64,000 nucleotides of DNA from Clostridiales bacterium (GTDB lineage Bacteria; Bacillota; Clostridia; Saccharofermentanales; Saccharofermentanaceae), in the NCBI GenBank assembly GCA_017511005.1, contig JAFWLP010000057.1, positions 47,152 to 111,151 on the forward strand, read 5' to 3'. The first letter of the stretch is position 1. Every line of letters begins with the position of its first letter. The translations under genes were made by a program, and so were the position numbers. The notes under the pieces are model-generated. The model was not told where the DNA came from. It did not search any database and saw only the letters and a list, made by a program, of their open reading frames with translations. Of this stretch, positions 45,459 to 54,966 are shown one piece after another.

Positions 45459-47141
45459 TCATAACACACTTATCATCCTGTTAAATGCACAGACAACCGC
45501 GCGGACGGATGATTTTGTGACTGAACTCGAGACTCCTGCCCCGATATATGTCTGTTTATTTGCTTTATTCGTGATCTCGATATACGTAATGGCCGCAGAG
45601 TCGGAACCTGACTTCATAGCATGCTCTGAATAGTTCGAGATCGAGAACTCAACGCCTGTATAATCGCAGAAAGCCCTGACAAAAGCATCGAGAAGACCGT
45701 TGCCCTCTCCCTTGATAGTAACTTCTTTGCCGTTATCGGTAATAAGGGCCTCAACGGTAGATACCTGATCGCTGTTCTGCAGCTCTGAGAAATTCTTCAG
45801 GCCGTACGGTTCGAGCACATTGATGTATTTGTCATCGAAAAGATCGAAAATCTGCTGCGGAAGAAGCTCATTCTCCGTTCCGTTCTCCTCAGTGGCCGCC
45901 TTGACGACAGGAAGGAAGTCACGCTGGAATCTCTTGGGCAGCTGGACTCCGAAATAAGTTTCCATGACATAAGCGATACCGCCTCTTCCGGACTGCGAAT
46001 TGATCCTGATGATCGGTTCATATTCCCTGCCGACATCCTTGGGATCGATAGGAAGATAAGGAACGGCCCAGATGGTCTCGCCGCGCTCTTCCATCTTCTT
46101 TCTGCCTTTGTTGATAGCATCCTGATGGGATCCCGAGAATGCTGTAAACACTAGTTTTCCGGCCCAAGGATGTCTCGGCTCGACCTTCATTCCGGTGAGT
46201 TCCTCATAGATGTCGATCGTCCTGTTCATGTCCGAGAAATCAAGTCCGGGATTGATGCCGAGCATCATCATGTTTATCGCAAGCGTAATGATATCGACGT
46301 TTCCGGTCCTCTCGCCGTTGCCGAACAAAGTTCCTTCAACCCTGTCACCGCCTGCCATAAGTCCGAATTCCGAAGTTGCAACTGCAGTTCCTCTGTCGTT
46401 ATGCGTATGCAGGGAGATTATTATCGAGTCTCTCCATTTAGTGTTCCTGCAGAAATACTCGATCTGATCGGCATAGACATTAGCCGTCTGATACTCTACA
46501 GTCTCGGGAAGATTGATTATTACCTTGTTCTCAGGGGTAGGCTTCCAGCAGTTAAGAACGCTGTCGCATATCCTGACCGCGAAATCAAGTTCGGTATCGG
46601 AAAACGCTTCCGGAGAATATTCGAGCATGAACTTTGTTCCGCTCGCATCCTCGTTGATACGCTCAATGATCATTTTCGCGCCTTCAACGGCAAGATCAAT
46701 GCAGTCTTCACACGAGAAATTGAATACGACATCACGGTGGAGCGTGCTGGTCGCGTTATAAAGATGGATGATTACGTTCGGAGCGCCTTTGACAGCCTCC
46801 ATCGTCTTATCGATTATGTGGCTCCTGGACTGTGTCAGGACCTGAATGGCAACATCGGCGGGAATGAGATTGTTGTCGATCAGATATCTGCAGAAGTTGT
46901 AGTCTGTTTCCGAAGCAGCCGGAAAACCGATCTCTATCTCCTTAAAGCCTACGGCACAGAGATAATTGAAGAATTCAACCTTCTGTTCCAGTGTCATCGG
47001 AACTTCCAGAGCCTGATTACCATCCCTGAGATCAACTGAACACCATATCGGTGCTTTTGTGATCTTTTGGCCCGGCCACTTGCGGTCCGGCAGATCAACA
47101 GTCGGATGGGCCTTATATCTCCGGTAATTCATATCAGCCAT
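45459..47141 (-). CDS. leuA: 2-isopropylmalate synthase LeuA
   Basis: This 560-residue enzyme condenses acetyl-CoA with 2-oxoisovalerate, the first step of leucine synthesis. It belongs to the long LeuA type: the opening MADMNYRRYKAHPTVDLPDR and KWPGQKITKAPIWCSVDLRDG match that group, given here in two parts. The metal-binding Asp40 lies in DLRDGNQ (37-43). Further motifs are HTHNDRG and EGTLFGNGERTGN, with a C-terminal LeuA dimer (regulatory) domain from about 420. Start ATG 47141 is chosen for the GGAGGAG just upstream; six extra upstream codons are rejected. It lies 30 bp after murD, and no leuB, leuC or leuD is present. Confidence 0.95.
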   Translation of the reverse strand: MADMNYRRYKAHPTVDLPDRKWPGQKITKAPIWCSVDLRDGNQALEVPMTLEQKVEFFNYLCAVGFKEIEIGFPAASETDYNFCRYLIDNNLIPADVAIQVLTQSRSHIIDKTMEAVKGAPNVIIHLYNATSTLHRDVVFNFSCEDCIDLAVEGAKMIIERINEDASGTKFMLEYSPEAFSDTELDFAVRICDSVLNCWKPTPENKVIINLPETVEYQTANVYADQIEYFCRNTKWRDSIIISLHTHNDRGTAVATSEFGLMAGGDRVEGTLFGNGERTGNVDIITLAINMMMLGINPGLDFSDMNRTIDIYEELTGMKVEPRHPWAGKLVFTAFSGSHQDAINKGRKKMEERGETIWAVPYLPIDPKDVGREYEPIIRINSQSGRGGIAYVMETYFGVQLPKRFQRDFLPVVKAATEENGTENELLPQQIFDLFDDKYINVLEPYGLKNFSELQNSDQVSTVEALITDNGKEVTIKGEGNGLLDAFVRAFCDYTGVEFSISNYSEHAMKSGSDSAAITYIEITNKANKQTYIGAGVSSSVTKSSVRAVVCAFNRMISVL

Positions 47142-47171
47142 AAACTCTCCTCCACCCAAAAGAATATCAGC

Positions 47172-48665
47172 TTATTCCAATCCGTTTACAAGGTCTTTGA
47201 ACATGTCACCCCTGTGTTCAAAGTGCCTGAAATGGTCATAAGACGTACCTATCGAAGACATAATAACAATCTCGCCGGGTTTTGCCCACTCTCTTGCTTT
47301 GTTAATTGCTTCTTTGTAAGCATTTACAACATTATCACGGGTCTTCGGGAACTCATAGACATCGTCTTTATCATCAGGAATGCGGTATATCTCATACTGG
47401 CGGCCGTTAGCTTCCTTCCCGATGATCCCGGTAACAAGGTCCGCATTTGATCCGTATATGATGATCCTGTCGCAAACGTTAAGTATTGCATCACCGAGAC
47501 CGGTGTAAGTACACTTCTTATCAGCTCCGCCGCAGATAAGAACGCCTTTCTCATTGCGTGATGCCAGAGCATCCATGGTATTGATGGAACGGTTGGGGGA
47601 AGTGTCTATCGACGAATTGTACCACCTGACACCGTCCAGTTCCCTGATGAATTCTATACGGTGTGGTACGCCTTTAAAATTTCTCGCCACATATGCGATA
47701 TCTTCAGGCTTTACGTAATCGATCACGGCACATGAAGCAGCGAGGAAATTCTCGACGTTATGAAGGCCCGGAATGAATATGTCATTCACGCCGCAGATAT
47801 CACGGGTTATGCCGTTCTCCTCATATATGAGCCTTCCGTCTGCGGTATAAGCAACCGGATAAAGCGGAGATTCCGTCTTCATGACATTTTCTTTATTTGC
47901 GGAAAAGAGCTTTACTCTTCCCCTGGCGATATCCTTCATCTCATATGTCAGGTCACAGCCTGCATTAAGAATGACCTTACCCGCAGGCCCCTGATTCCTG
48001 AACACATTCACCTTTGCCTGGATGTACTCATTGTAATCAGTATGGAAATCGAGATGATTCTCTGTGATGTTGGTAACGATGGCAACATCAGCAGGGGTAC
48101 TCATGCCGAGGAGCTGGAATGATGACAGCTCGAGAACGACCTTGTCATCCGGCTCAATATCTGCGATCCTGTCAAGAAGCGGTGTTCCGATATTTCCGCC
48201 GATCCACACCTTGTAACCTGCCTGCTTAAGGATCTCGGCCGTAAGCGTCGTGGTCGTGGTCTTGCCGTCAGAACCGGTAATCGCGAAGATCTCCGCAGGA
48301 CAGAGATTCATGAACAGTTCCATCTCTGTGGTAAGGATGGAACCCGCGGCCTTCAGATCCTGCAGTTCCGGTGTCTCGAACCTCATCTTGGGAGTCTTGA
48401 ATACGATATCGTAGTATTCTTCACTTAAATGCGTGAGATAAGATTCCCCCAGAGACCATCTGATATCAGGTGAAAATTCTTTCAGCGAATCGATGTTCTT
48501 CTTAAGGACGGGATCCTCCGCAGTCATCTTGTCACAAGCGGTAACTTTGCATCCCAGTGAGACAAGCCATTTGATAAGAGGAGTGTTTGATATGCCAATG
48601 CCGATCACGGCCGCCTTCCTGCCGTTAATGTATTTTTTGAATTCATCATACTTATAGTTGCCCAT
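47172..48665 (-). CDS. murD: UDP-N-acetylmuramoyl-L-alanine--D-glutamate ligase MurD
   Basis: This 497-residue Mur ligase adds D-Glu to UDP-MurNAc-L-Ala in the cytosol. The Rossmann-like N-terminus has AAVIGIGISNTPLIKWL. The ATP loop GSDGKTT lies at 131-137. ELSSFQL, ITENHLDFH and the C-terminal VRWYNSSIDTSPNRS and GGADKK follow. The usual YNDSKATN-type segment is replaced by YNSSIDTSPN, a variant common in Clostridia. At 497 residues it is somewhat longer than most MurD proteins (about 450). AAAGGAGG precedes ATG 48665. It lies isolated from the usual division-cell wall cluster, so it may be a second MurD-like copy. Confidence 0.9.
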   Translation of the reverse strand: MGNYKYDEFKKYINGRKAAVIGIGISNTPLIKWLVSLGCKVTACDKMTAEDPVLKKNIDSLKEFSPDIRWSLGESYLTHLSEEYYDIVFKTPKMRFETPELQDLKAAGSILTTEMELFMNLCPAEIFAITGSDGKTTTTTLTAEILKQAGYKVWIGGNIGTPLLDRIADIEPDDKVVLELSSFQLLGMSTPADVAIVTNITENHLDFHTDYNEYIQAKVNVFRNQGPAGKVILNAGCDLTYEMKDIARGRVKLFSANKENVMKTESPLYPVAYTADGRLIYEENGITRDICGVNDIFIPGLHNVENFLAASCAVIDYVKPEDIAYVARNFKGVPHRIEFIRELDGVRWYNSSIDTSPNRSINTMDALASRNEKGVLICGGADKKCTYTGLGDAILNVCDRIIIYGSNADLVTGIIGKEANGRQYEIYRIPDDKDDVYEFPKTRDNVVNAYKEAINKAREWAKPGEIVIMSSIGTSYDHFRHFEHRGDMFKDLVNGLE

Positions 48666-48675
48666 AATGCCTCCT

Positions 48676-50397
48676 TTAACCGGATATATATGATCTGTAA
48701 AGTCTGCTGTAGAATCCGCCTCCTGCGATGAGCTCTTCGTGAGTCCCGATCTCGGAGACAGTACCGTTATCTATCACGACGATCTTGTCACAGTTCGTTA
48801 TCTGCGAGAGCCTGTGCGCGATTATGATACTCGTACGGCCGTTCAGAAGTTCCCTGACGGCTTTCTGGATGCGGTCTTCGGTAACAACGTCAACAGAAGA
48901 CGTGGCTTCGTCAAGGATCATTATCGAAGGATCGGATGCCATGGCCCTTGCTATCGTAAGAAGCTGTTTCTGACCTCCCGATATGTCATCCCTCTCATTT
49001 TCTATCTGCTCATTATACCGCTTTGGCAGTTTTCTGATAAAAGAATCACAGCCTGTCTTTCTGCACGCATCGAAAACCTGTTCATCAGTTATATGATCTC
49101 CCGAGAATCTGATATTCTCCATGACGGTATCATCGGAAAGCCATGTGTCCTGGGTAACAAATCCGATATAATGCCTGAGTTCAGACCTCGGTATATCCTT
49201 TATCGATCTTCCGTTGATCAGTATATCGCCGGAATCGGGCTCATAGTAACGCATGAGAAGATTGATAAGCGTCGTTTTGCCGCATCCGGTGGGACCGGCA
49301 ATGGCAAAGGATTCGCCCTTTCCCACCTTGAATGAGATATCCTTAAGTACCGGCCTTCCCTCAACATATGAGAAACTTACGTTTTTGAACTCGATGTCAA
49401 ACCTGACATCCTTATCAGGAAGTTCGTCCGGCATCTTCTCCACAGGTATCTCGGGACTGTCAAGATGACCGAATATCCTGCTGAGACATGCAAAGCTGTC
49501 GGACAATTCAGTATAGACGGCCGACAGGTCGTTAAAAGGCTTCATGAACTGGTTCGCATAAGCAAGGAGCGACATCAGCGAGCCTATGGTGATCGCACCG
49601 CCGATACCTGAAATACATCCCGTAAAAACAACACCTGCATATATCAGGGCGTTAACGAATCTCGAGGAAGGATTGCTTATCGATGACAGGAAAGTAGCCT
49701 TTGTGGCAGTCTTCTGATACTGTTCATTGATCTCATCAAAGCCTTTTATCCTGACATCAGTGACGTTGTAGAGCCTGCATTCCCTAAAGTTATTGACTGA
49801 CTCCGCAACGAACGCTGTCTGCCGGCTCCTTATCTCCGACTGTTTGGCAAATGACTTATAGGATCCTTTCGCTATGAAGGAAGCAACGGCAATTGAGACA
49901 GGAGTAAAAACAACGACGATAAGAGATATCTTCCAGTTTATATAGAACATAACTGCAAGAGTTATGGCAATCGTGGCTATTCCTGAAGCGAACTGGTTAA
50001 GGAACAGAAGCATTCCGTCAGACACAGTCTCAACGTCACTGATGATAAGGCTCTGTAGGCTTCCTGCCGAAGTGCTGTCAATATAGGACATCTTTACTCT
50101 GTGCATCTTGGAATAAGCCTCATTACGGAGCTTCAGACCAATGGAGAAAGCAATCCTGTTGTTCATCTTTATCAGTACGAATTGAAGTACTGCAGCCGTA
50201 ATGATAAGGACGATGATGTTAACGATTATGTTTATCAGGTAACCTGTATCCCTAAGATTATCTATGGCTTTACCTGCAAAATACGGTATCGCAACGGTTG
50301 CGGCACCGAATAATATGCCTATCAGCACGGAAAGGATGACAAGTCCTGACGATCCCTTAAGATAAGAGAGAAGACGCCTTACGTTCTTTAAGTTCAT
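48676..50397 (-). CDS. ABC exporter subunit with canonical ATPase site (heterodimer half 1)
   Basis: This 573-residue type IV ABC exporter half has six membrane helices (1-310) and a nucleotide-binding domain. Walker A GPTGCGKTT, signature ISGGQKQLL, Walker B IMILDEATSS with catalytic Glu497, and switch His528 in IIAHRLS are intact. It is coupled by ATGA overlap to the second half-transporter, whose catalytic site is degenerate. Such pairs (BmrCD, LmrCD, TM287/288) export drugs or lipids. GGGAGG precedes ATG 50397. The murD start follows after 10 bp. The substrate is unknown. Confidence 0.92.
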   Translation of the reverse strand: MNLKNVRRLLSYLKGSSGLVILSVLIGILFGAATVAIPYFAGKAIDNLRDTGYLINIIVNIIVLIITAAVLQFVLIKMNNRIAFSIGLKLRNEAYSKMHRVKMSYIDSTSAGSLQSLIISDVETVSDGMLLFLNQFASGIATIAITLAVMFYINWKISLIVVVFTPVSIAVASFIAKGSYKSFAKQSEIRSRQTAFVAESVNNFRECRLYNVTDVRIKGFDEINEQYQKTATKATFLSSISNPSSRFVNALIYAGVVFTGCISGIGGAITIGSLMSLLAYANQFMKPFNDLSAVYTELSDSFACLSRIFGHLDSPEIPVEKMPDELPDKDVRFDIEFKNVSFSYVEGRPVLKDISFKVGKGESFAIAGPTGCGKTTLINLLMRYYEPDSGDILINGRSIKDIPRSELRHYIGFVTQDTWLSDDTVMENIRFSGDHITDEQVFDACRKTGCDSFIRKLPKRYNEQIENERDDISGGQKQLLTIARAMASDPSIMILDEATSSVDVVTEDRIQKAVRELLNGRTSIIIAHRLSQITNCDKIVVIDNGTVSEIGTHEELIAGGGFYSRLYRSYISG

Positions 50398-52115
50398 GAA
50401 GCGCCTCCCTTCATCTGAAGAGAATTCATATAGCGGTAGTTCGCGGATATCTTCAGGAGCTCCTCATGCGGAGCGACTGCTTCTATCCTTCCGTCATCCA
50501 TTAGTACGATCCTGTCACAGTTCATGCAGGTCCTGACCTTTTGGGAAATGAGGATAACAGTAGGTTTGGAAGGGATCGTGTCAAGATTATTCAGAAGTCT
50601 CTTCTCCGTTCCCCAATCCAGTGCCGAAGTTGAGTCATCGAGAATGATCAGACCCGGCTTCCCTGCCAATGCCCGGGCAATTCCGATCCTTTGCTTTTGT
50701 CCGCCAGACAGACCTGCTCCGCCATCAGAGATGGTGAAGTCAAGACCTTCTTTCTTGGAAGCAATGACATCGTCACTGCACGACAAAGAACAGGCTTCTT
50801 CTATGTCTTCGTCTGATAAAGAACTCCTTCCGAGAGAGATGTTCTCTTTAAGCGTTCCTTTGAACAATCTCGTTTTCTGAAGGCTCATGCCGACAGCGCT
50901 TGCCAGACCGGCAGCAGAGATATCCTTAATGTCTGTACCGTCAATAAGCACGTCTCCCTGCTGAGCGTTATAAATGCCCGCAATAAGCGATGCAGCGGTC
51001 GATTTGCCGCATCCCGTGCTTCCTATGATACCGATGGTCTCACCGGGCGCGATATCAAGCGAGAAATCCTTTACCGATTCCTCATTGTTACCCGGATATG
51101 TAAATGAAACGTTTCTCAATGAAACAGACAGAGGTTTGGATGCCGGAAGCCCAACAGTTCCTTTGTTTGCCGTGCTTTCGATATTCATAAGCCCCTCGGC
51201 TCTTTTCACGCAGGCATAAGCCCTTGAAACTGAGACAATAAGATTCGCGAGCTTTACGAGTTCGATCAGTATCTGGGACATATAGTTATAAAGAGCAACG
51301 ACCTGACCGTCAGTCAGATCACCAATATTGAAATGCACAGCTCCTCTGTATATGAGAAGACAGATTGCCAGGTTGACCACTGCATAAGTAAGAGGATTGA
51401 GCCATGCGGCAAAATCCGCGGCTTTTGTCTGCGCGGCATTAAGTCTCCTGCTCTTGGACTCGAACTTCAGGTAATCGCTTTCGGTCTTGTTAAAACCCCT
51501 GATGACCCTCTCACCTGTTATGCCGTTTGCCGTCTTCCTGACCAGATCATCAAGGCCCTCTCTCGCCTCTTTGTGACGGGCGATCGAGAACTTCATGTTC
51601 AGGGCAATTACAACGGCAAGAATTGCTGTACAGCTTATGAAAATGAGAGACATCGAAGGCTTGACGAACGCAGCCATGATGCATGCACCGATAACGATAA
51701 ACGGAGACCTCAGAAGCAGTCTTAAGAAAAGGTTTATTCCTGTCTGTATCTGATTAACGTCAGAAGTCAGCAGAGTGACAGCACCGGACGTACCGATCTT
51801 CTCATAGTCACTTACCGATAAAGTCTGAAGCTTATCGTGAAGGCACTTACGTATTCCGGATGAGATTCCCGTGGCAGCATAAGCAGCAAAATACTGTGCC
51901 GTTATCGCGACCGCAAATCCTATGACAGCGAAAAGAACAAGTATCGGGACATGTGAATAAACATAAGCGGTATCGGACTTCTTGATGCCGTTGTCGATAA
52001 CGCTTGCTACGATCAACGGAACCGTCAGTTCAAAGCATGCTTCAAGAAGCTTAAACACGGGGCTTAAGACCGAAGCTGTTCTGTATTTGCCGATGTGATC
52101 GAAGATGATTCTCAT
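50394..52115 (-). CDS. ABC exporter subunit with degenerate ATPase site (heterodimer half 2)
   Basis: This 573-residue ABC exporter half has a six-helix domain (about 10-310) and an ATPase domain. Walker A GSTGCGKST and signature LSGGQKQRIGIARA are normal. The Walker B Glu is Asp494 (LIILDDSTSALD) and the switch His is Gln525 (LISQKV). This is the known pattern of the non-catalytic partner in heterodimeric exporters. ATG 52115 is chosen as start because the protein then begins MRIIFDHIGKY; an 18-codon upstream extension overlaps the deaminase gene. It lies 7 bp after that gene, with no strong Shine-Dalgarno. Confidence 0.92.
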   Translation of the reverse strand: MRIIFDHIGKYRTASVLSPVFKLLEACFELTVPLIVASVIDNGIKKSDTAYVYSHVPILVLFAVIGFAVAITAQYFAAYAATGISSGIRKCLHDKLQTLSVSDYEKIGTSGAVTLLTSDVNQIQTGINLFLRLLLRSPFIVIGACIMAAFVKPSMSLIFISCTAILAVVIALNMKFSIARHKEAREGLDDLVRKTANGITGERVIRGFNKTESDYLKFESKSRRLNAAQTKAADFAAWLNPLTYAVVNLAICLLIYRGAVHFNIGDLTDGQVVALYNYMSQILIELVKLANLIVSVSRAYACVKRAEGLMNIESTANKGTVGLPASKPLSVSLRNVSFTYPGNNEESVKDFSLDIAPGETIGIIGSTGCGKSTAASLIAGIYNAQQGDVLIDGTDIKDISAAGLASAVGMSLQKTRLFKGTLKENISLGRSSLSDEDIEEACSLSCSDDVIASKKEGLDFTISDGGAGLSGGQKQRIGIARALAGKPGLIILDDSTSALDWGTEKRLLNNLDTIPSKPTVILISQKVRTCMNCDRIVLMDDGRIEAVAPHEELLKISANYRYMNSLQMKGGAS

Positions 52116-52122
52116 TGCTGGC

Positions 52123-53385
52123 TCAGGCAAGATCCTTCTTAAGTTTATTGCATTCCTTGATGACCTCATCCATGTCGATCGTGGAATATTTGCCGTCCTC
52201 GTAGAGGATACGGCCGTCGATCATGGTCATCTTCACGACTGAATTATCAGCACTGTATATGATGTTTCTTGCAATATTGTTTTCGGGCTGCATTGAAGGC
52301 TTATTCATGTCGATCATGATGAGATCAGCCTTCTTGCCTTCAGCCAGGACATCTGAATCTTTAAGGCCCATGCAGAGTGCGCCACCGGTCGATCCTGCCT
52401 TAAGGACGGTAAACGGATCCACGGCAGCGGCATTATTCGTCTCAATGTTTGAAAGGACAGTATCAAGATACATCTCACGGAACATCGACAGGCTGTTGTT
52501 TGAGCCTGCGCCGTCAGTACCGATCGCTATGTTCATGTCTTTTTCTATGAACTTATAAACGGGTGTTATACCGCTTGCAAGCTTAAGATTGGAGCAGGCG
52601 TTGAATACGGACCAAAGACCTCTCTTTTTGAATATTTCCCTGTCTTCATCGGTGAACCATACGCAGTGGAATCCACCTCCGCCAAAATCATAGATGCCGA
52701 GCCTGTCAAAAAGGACTGCGGGCGTACATCCGTATCTTTCCTTGCAGCCGTCTACTTCCGCTTTGGTCTCGGAGATATGCGTAAATATGGGGGCATTGTA
52801 TTTGTGTGCCAGATCTGAGATGAATCTCAGGTTTTCCTCTTTGGTCGTATACTCGGCATGGAACCCGTATATGAATGAAACGAGAGGATCGAGATTATTG
52901 AGTGAATCATAATAACCCTCGAGTTCTTCCATTCCGCCGTAATCATTTGCAGCACCGCAGAATACATGTCTGAATCCGGTCTCGATTGCCGCCTTTGCCG
53001 AAGCTTCCTTATGGAAATACATATCAAAACAGGAAGTGACACCGCCTGAGAGATATTCGGCATAAGCAAGCTTTGAGAACCAGTAAACGTGTTCAGGAGT
53101 CAGCTTTGCTTCCCTCGGGAATATTGCTTTGAAGAGCCAGTCGTTGAGACAGTATTCGTCAGCCAGGGATCTGGAGAACGTCATCGCCGAATGAGTATGC
53201 GCATTCTTAAGACCCGGCATGACGATGTTGCCCTTGCAGTCTATCTCCCTGTCAAAAGACTTATCCGTAACATCTGATGAAGGTCCGATATAAGTGATGC
53301 GGTCATTTTCCGTCCACAGTTCACCTTCAATGATCTTGTCATCCTTCATCGTAAGGATACGGCAGTTATATAATCTTACAGACAT
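52123..53385 (-). CDS. Amidohydrolase, MtaD-type (methylthioadenosine/SAH deaminase-like)
   Basis: This 420-residue metal-dependent hydrolase is of the TrzA/AtzF-MtaD group. Metal ligands His63 and His65 lie in NAHTHSAM, with later GFHCVWF (His), THISET and IGTDGAGSNNS (Asp). The segment DWLFKAIFPREAKLT is typical of MtaD. These enzymes deaminate methylthioadenosine, S-adenosylhomocysteine or related purines; the precise substrate is not fixed by sequence. GAGAGG lies upstream of ATG 53385, 18 bp after the cls stop. It may serve nucleoside salvage or SAM by-product recycling. Confidence 0.88.
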   Translation of the reverse strand: MSVRLYNCRILTMKDDKIIEGELWTENDRITYIGPSSDVTDKSFDREIDCKGNIVMPGLKNAHTHSAMTFSRSLADEYCLNDWLFKAIFPREAKLTPEHVYWFSKLAYAEYLSGGVTSCFDMYFHKEASAKAAIETGFRHVFCGAANDYGGMEELEGYYDSLNNLDPLVSFIYGFHAEYTTKEENLRFISDLAHKYNAPIFTHISETKAEVDGCKERYGCTPAVLFDRLGIYDFGGGGFHCVWFTDEDREIFKKRGLWSVFNACSNLKLASGITPVYKFIEKDMNIAIGTDGAGSNNSLSMFREMYLDTVLSNIETNNAAAVDPFTVLKAGSTGGALCMGLKDSDVLAEGKKADLIMIDMNKPSMQPENNIARNIIYSADNSVVKMTMIDGRILYEDGKYSTIDMDEVIKECNKLKKDLA

Positions 53386-53403
53386 CGTTATTCCTCTCTT
53401 TTT

Positions 53404-54966
53404 TTATAACAAAGGTGCGATCAGCCTTAGTATGGACTTAAAGAACCTGACCATCAGATTTGGTCTCCTGCTGTACTTTTCCGTAACGTCACGGCTGACA
53501 GCCAATGTCTCGTCAAAATCCTTCTTTATGTCGGGTATGCAGTCCGTCCTGTACATATAGACAGCATTCTCGAAATGATGATAAAGGCTCCTGAAATCAA
53601 GATTGATCGTTCCGACCACGGCGCATTTATCATCACAGATACAAGTCTTGGAATGATTAAAACCGGGAGTGTATTCATATACCCTGACACCGCTTGTAAC
53701 GAGCATGTTGTAATAGGACCTCGTTACGTTGTATGTGAGTTTTTTGTCCGGGATGCCCGGAGTCATTACCTTTACGTCAACGCCGCGTTTGGCAGCTATC
53801 TGCAAAGCTCTTGCAAGCTCATCCGAGAGAACAAGATAGGGGGACATCAGCCAGCAGTAATCCTGGGAATTATTGATCATGTTCAGGTATACGTTCTCGC
53901 CTATCGGTTCCAGATCCAAAGGGCTGTCACAATAAGGCACACAGTAACCGGAAGCGCCTGCAACAGGTTCAAGCTTCACGGGATGATATGTAAGCATGTC
54001 ATCATCATCGTCTTTCCGCTTGAGATCTGCAAAGTTCCACATCTCGATGAACATTGCGGTAAGGCTCTGAACGGCAGGGCCTTCAAGTCTTATCCCGTTA
54101 TCCTTCCATTGTCCGTACGGATTGACGATATTGAAATATTCATCTGCAATGTTGTATCCGCCGGTATAGCCGACCTTGTCATCCACGACAGTGATCTTTC
54201 TGTGATCCCTGTTATTCATGAACAGGGAAAGAAACGGATATGCCGGATTGAAAGCATTGCACTTTATCCCTTCAGATGCGAGAAGCTTGTTAAAAGCCCT
54301 GTTGATGAAGATCGAGGAACCCACATCATCGTATAAGATCCTGCAGTCTACTCCCGCAGCTGCCCTCTCCTTCAAAGCCTCATGAAGAGGCTCGAAAGCC
54401 GCCTTGTTCTCGATGGCATGATATTCAAGATAGACGAATTTTTCCGCTTTTTTGATATCCTCGATCTGTGCCTTGTAGCTATCGTAAGCATCCGGGAAAT
54501 ACTTAATTTCCGTACCTTCATAGATCGGGAAATTAAAACCTCTCAGATACCTTGCATTGGATGCCCTGGCAGGATCTTCATTCCTGAACTCCGCGAAAAT
54601 GTCATCATTATGATTCAGATGGCTGAAAACCATCACGTCAACCTGTTCCAGACGTTTCTTGATCTTGTGCTTTGAACTGCTGTAGTTATTGAGCACATAG
54701 AAAAGAAGTCCCGGAATGGGTATGACAAGTATCACGATAACCCAAATAAGCTTGAAGACACCGTTATGATCTCTTGAATTGATACCAAGAGCGATTATTA
54801 TCGCAATTACCCTCATCGCGATATCGAACGAAGGGAATTTATTACCCAGAAGAACGAGCAGAACGATAAAAGCCGCTATCTGAACAAGAACAAAAAGACC
54901 GAAGATGGCAATCCTTCCGACACTGTTCCTGATCGCGGTTTTACGTTCTACTGTTCTTTTAGCCAT
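53404..54966 (-). CDS. cls: Cardiolipin synthase (phospholipase D family)
   Basis: This 520-residue membrane enzyme condenses two phosphatidylglycerols into cardiolipin. Two N-terminal membrane helices (about 18-40 and 73-93) precede two HKD motifs: His255-Lys257-Asp262 in DHRKITVVDD and His438-Lys440-Asp445 in NHSKTCICDD. Both catalytic sites are intact. The length fits bacterial Cls. The start shares one base with the aminopeptidase stop (TAATG). It belongs to the envelope-related leftward run with the exporter, murD and uppP. Confidence 0.94.
   Translation of the reverse strand: MAKRTVERKTAIRNSVGRIAIFGLFVLVQIAAFIVLLVLLGNKFPSFDIAMRVIAIIIALGINSRDHNGVFKLIWVIVILVIPIPGLLFYVLNNYSSSKHKIKKRLEQVDVMVFSHLNHNDDIFAEFRNEDPARASNARYLRGFNFPIYEGTEIKYFPDAYDSYKAQIEDIKKAEKFVYLEYHAIENKAAFEPLHEALKERAAAGVDCRILYDDVGSSIFINRAFNKLLASEGIKCNAFNPAYPFLSLFMNNRDHRKITVVDDKVGYTGGYNIADEYFNIVNPYGQWKDNGIRLEGPAVQSLTAMFIEMWNFADLKRKDDDDDMLTYHPVKLEPVAGASGYCVPYCDSPLDLEPIGENVYLNMINNSQDYCWLMSPYLVLSDELARALQIAAKRGVDVKVMTPGIPDKKLTYNVTRSYYNMLVTSGVRVYEYTPGFNHSKTCICDDKCAVVGTINLDFRSLYHHFENAVYMYRTDCIPDIKKDFDETLAVSRDVTEKYSRRPNLMVRFFKSILRLIAPLL

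Noticed and set aside
46170-47039. Long open frame (289 codons) on the plus strand inside leuA
   Set aside because: It is antisense to a well-supported gene, has no Shine-Dalgarno and no family features; a shadow of leuA codon bias. The same holds for 53575-54336 opposite cls and 640-1299 opposite the flavoprotein.
47142-47171. T-box or leader attenuator before leuA
   Set aside because: Only 30 bp separate murD from leuA, too short for a T-box or leucine leader peptide.
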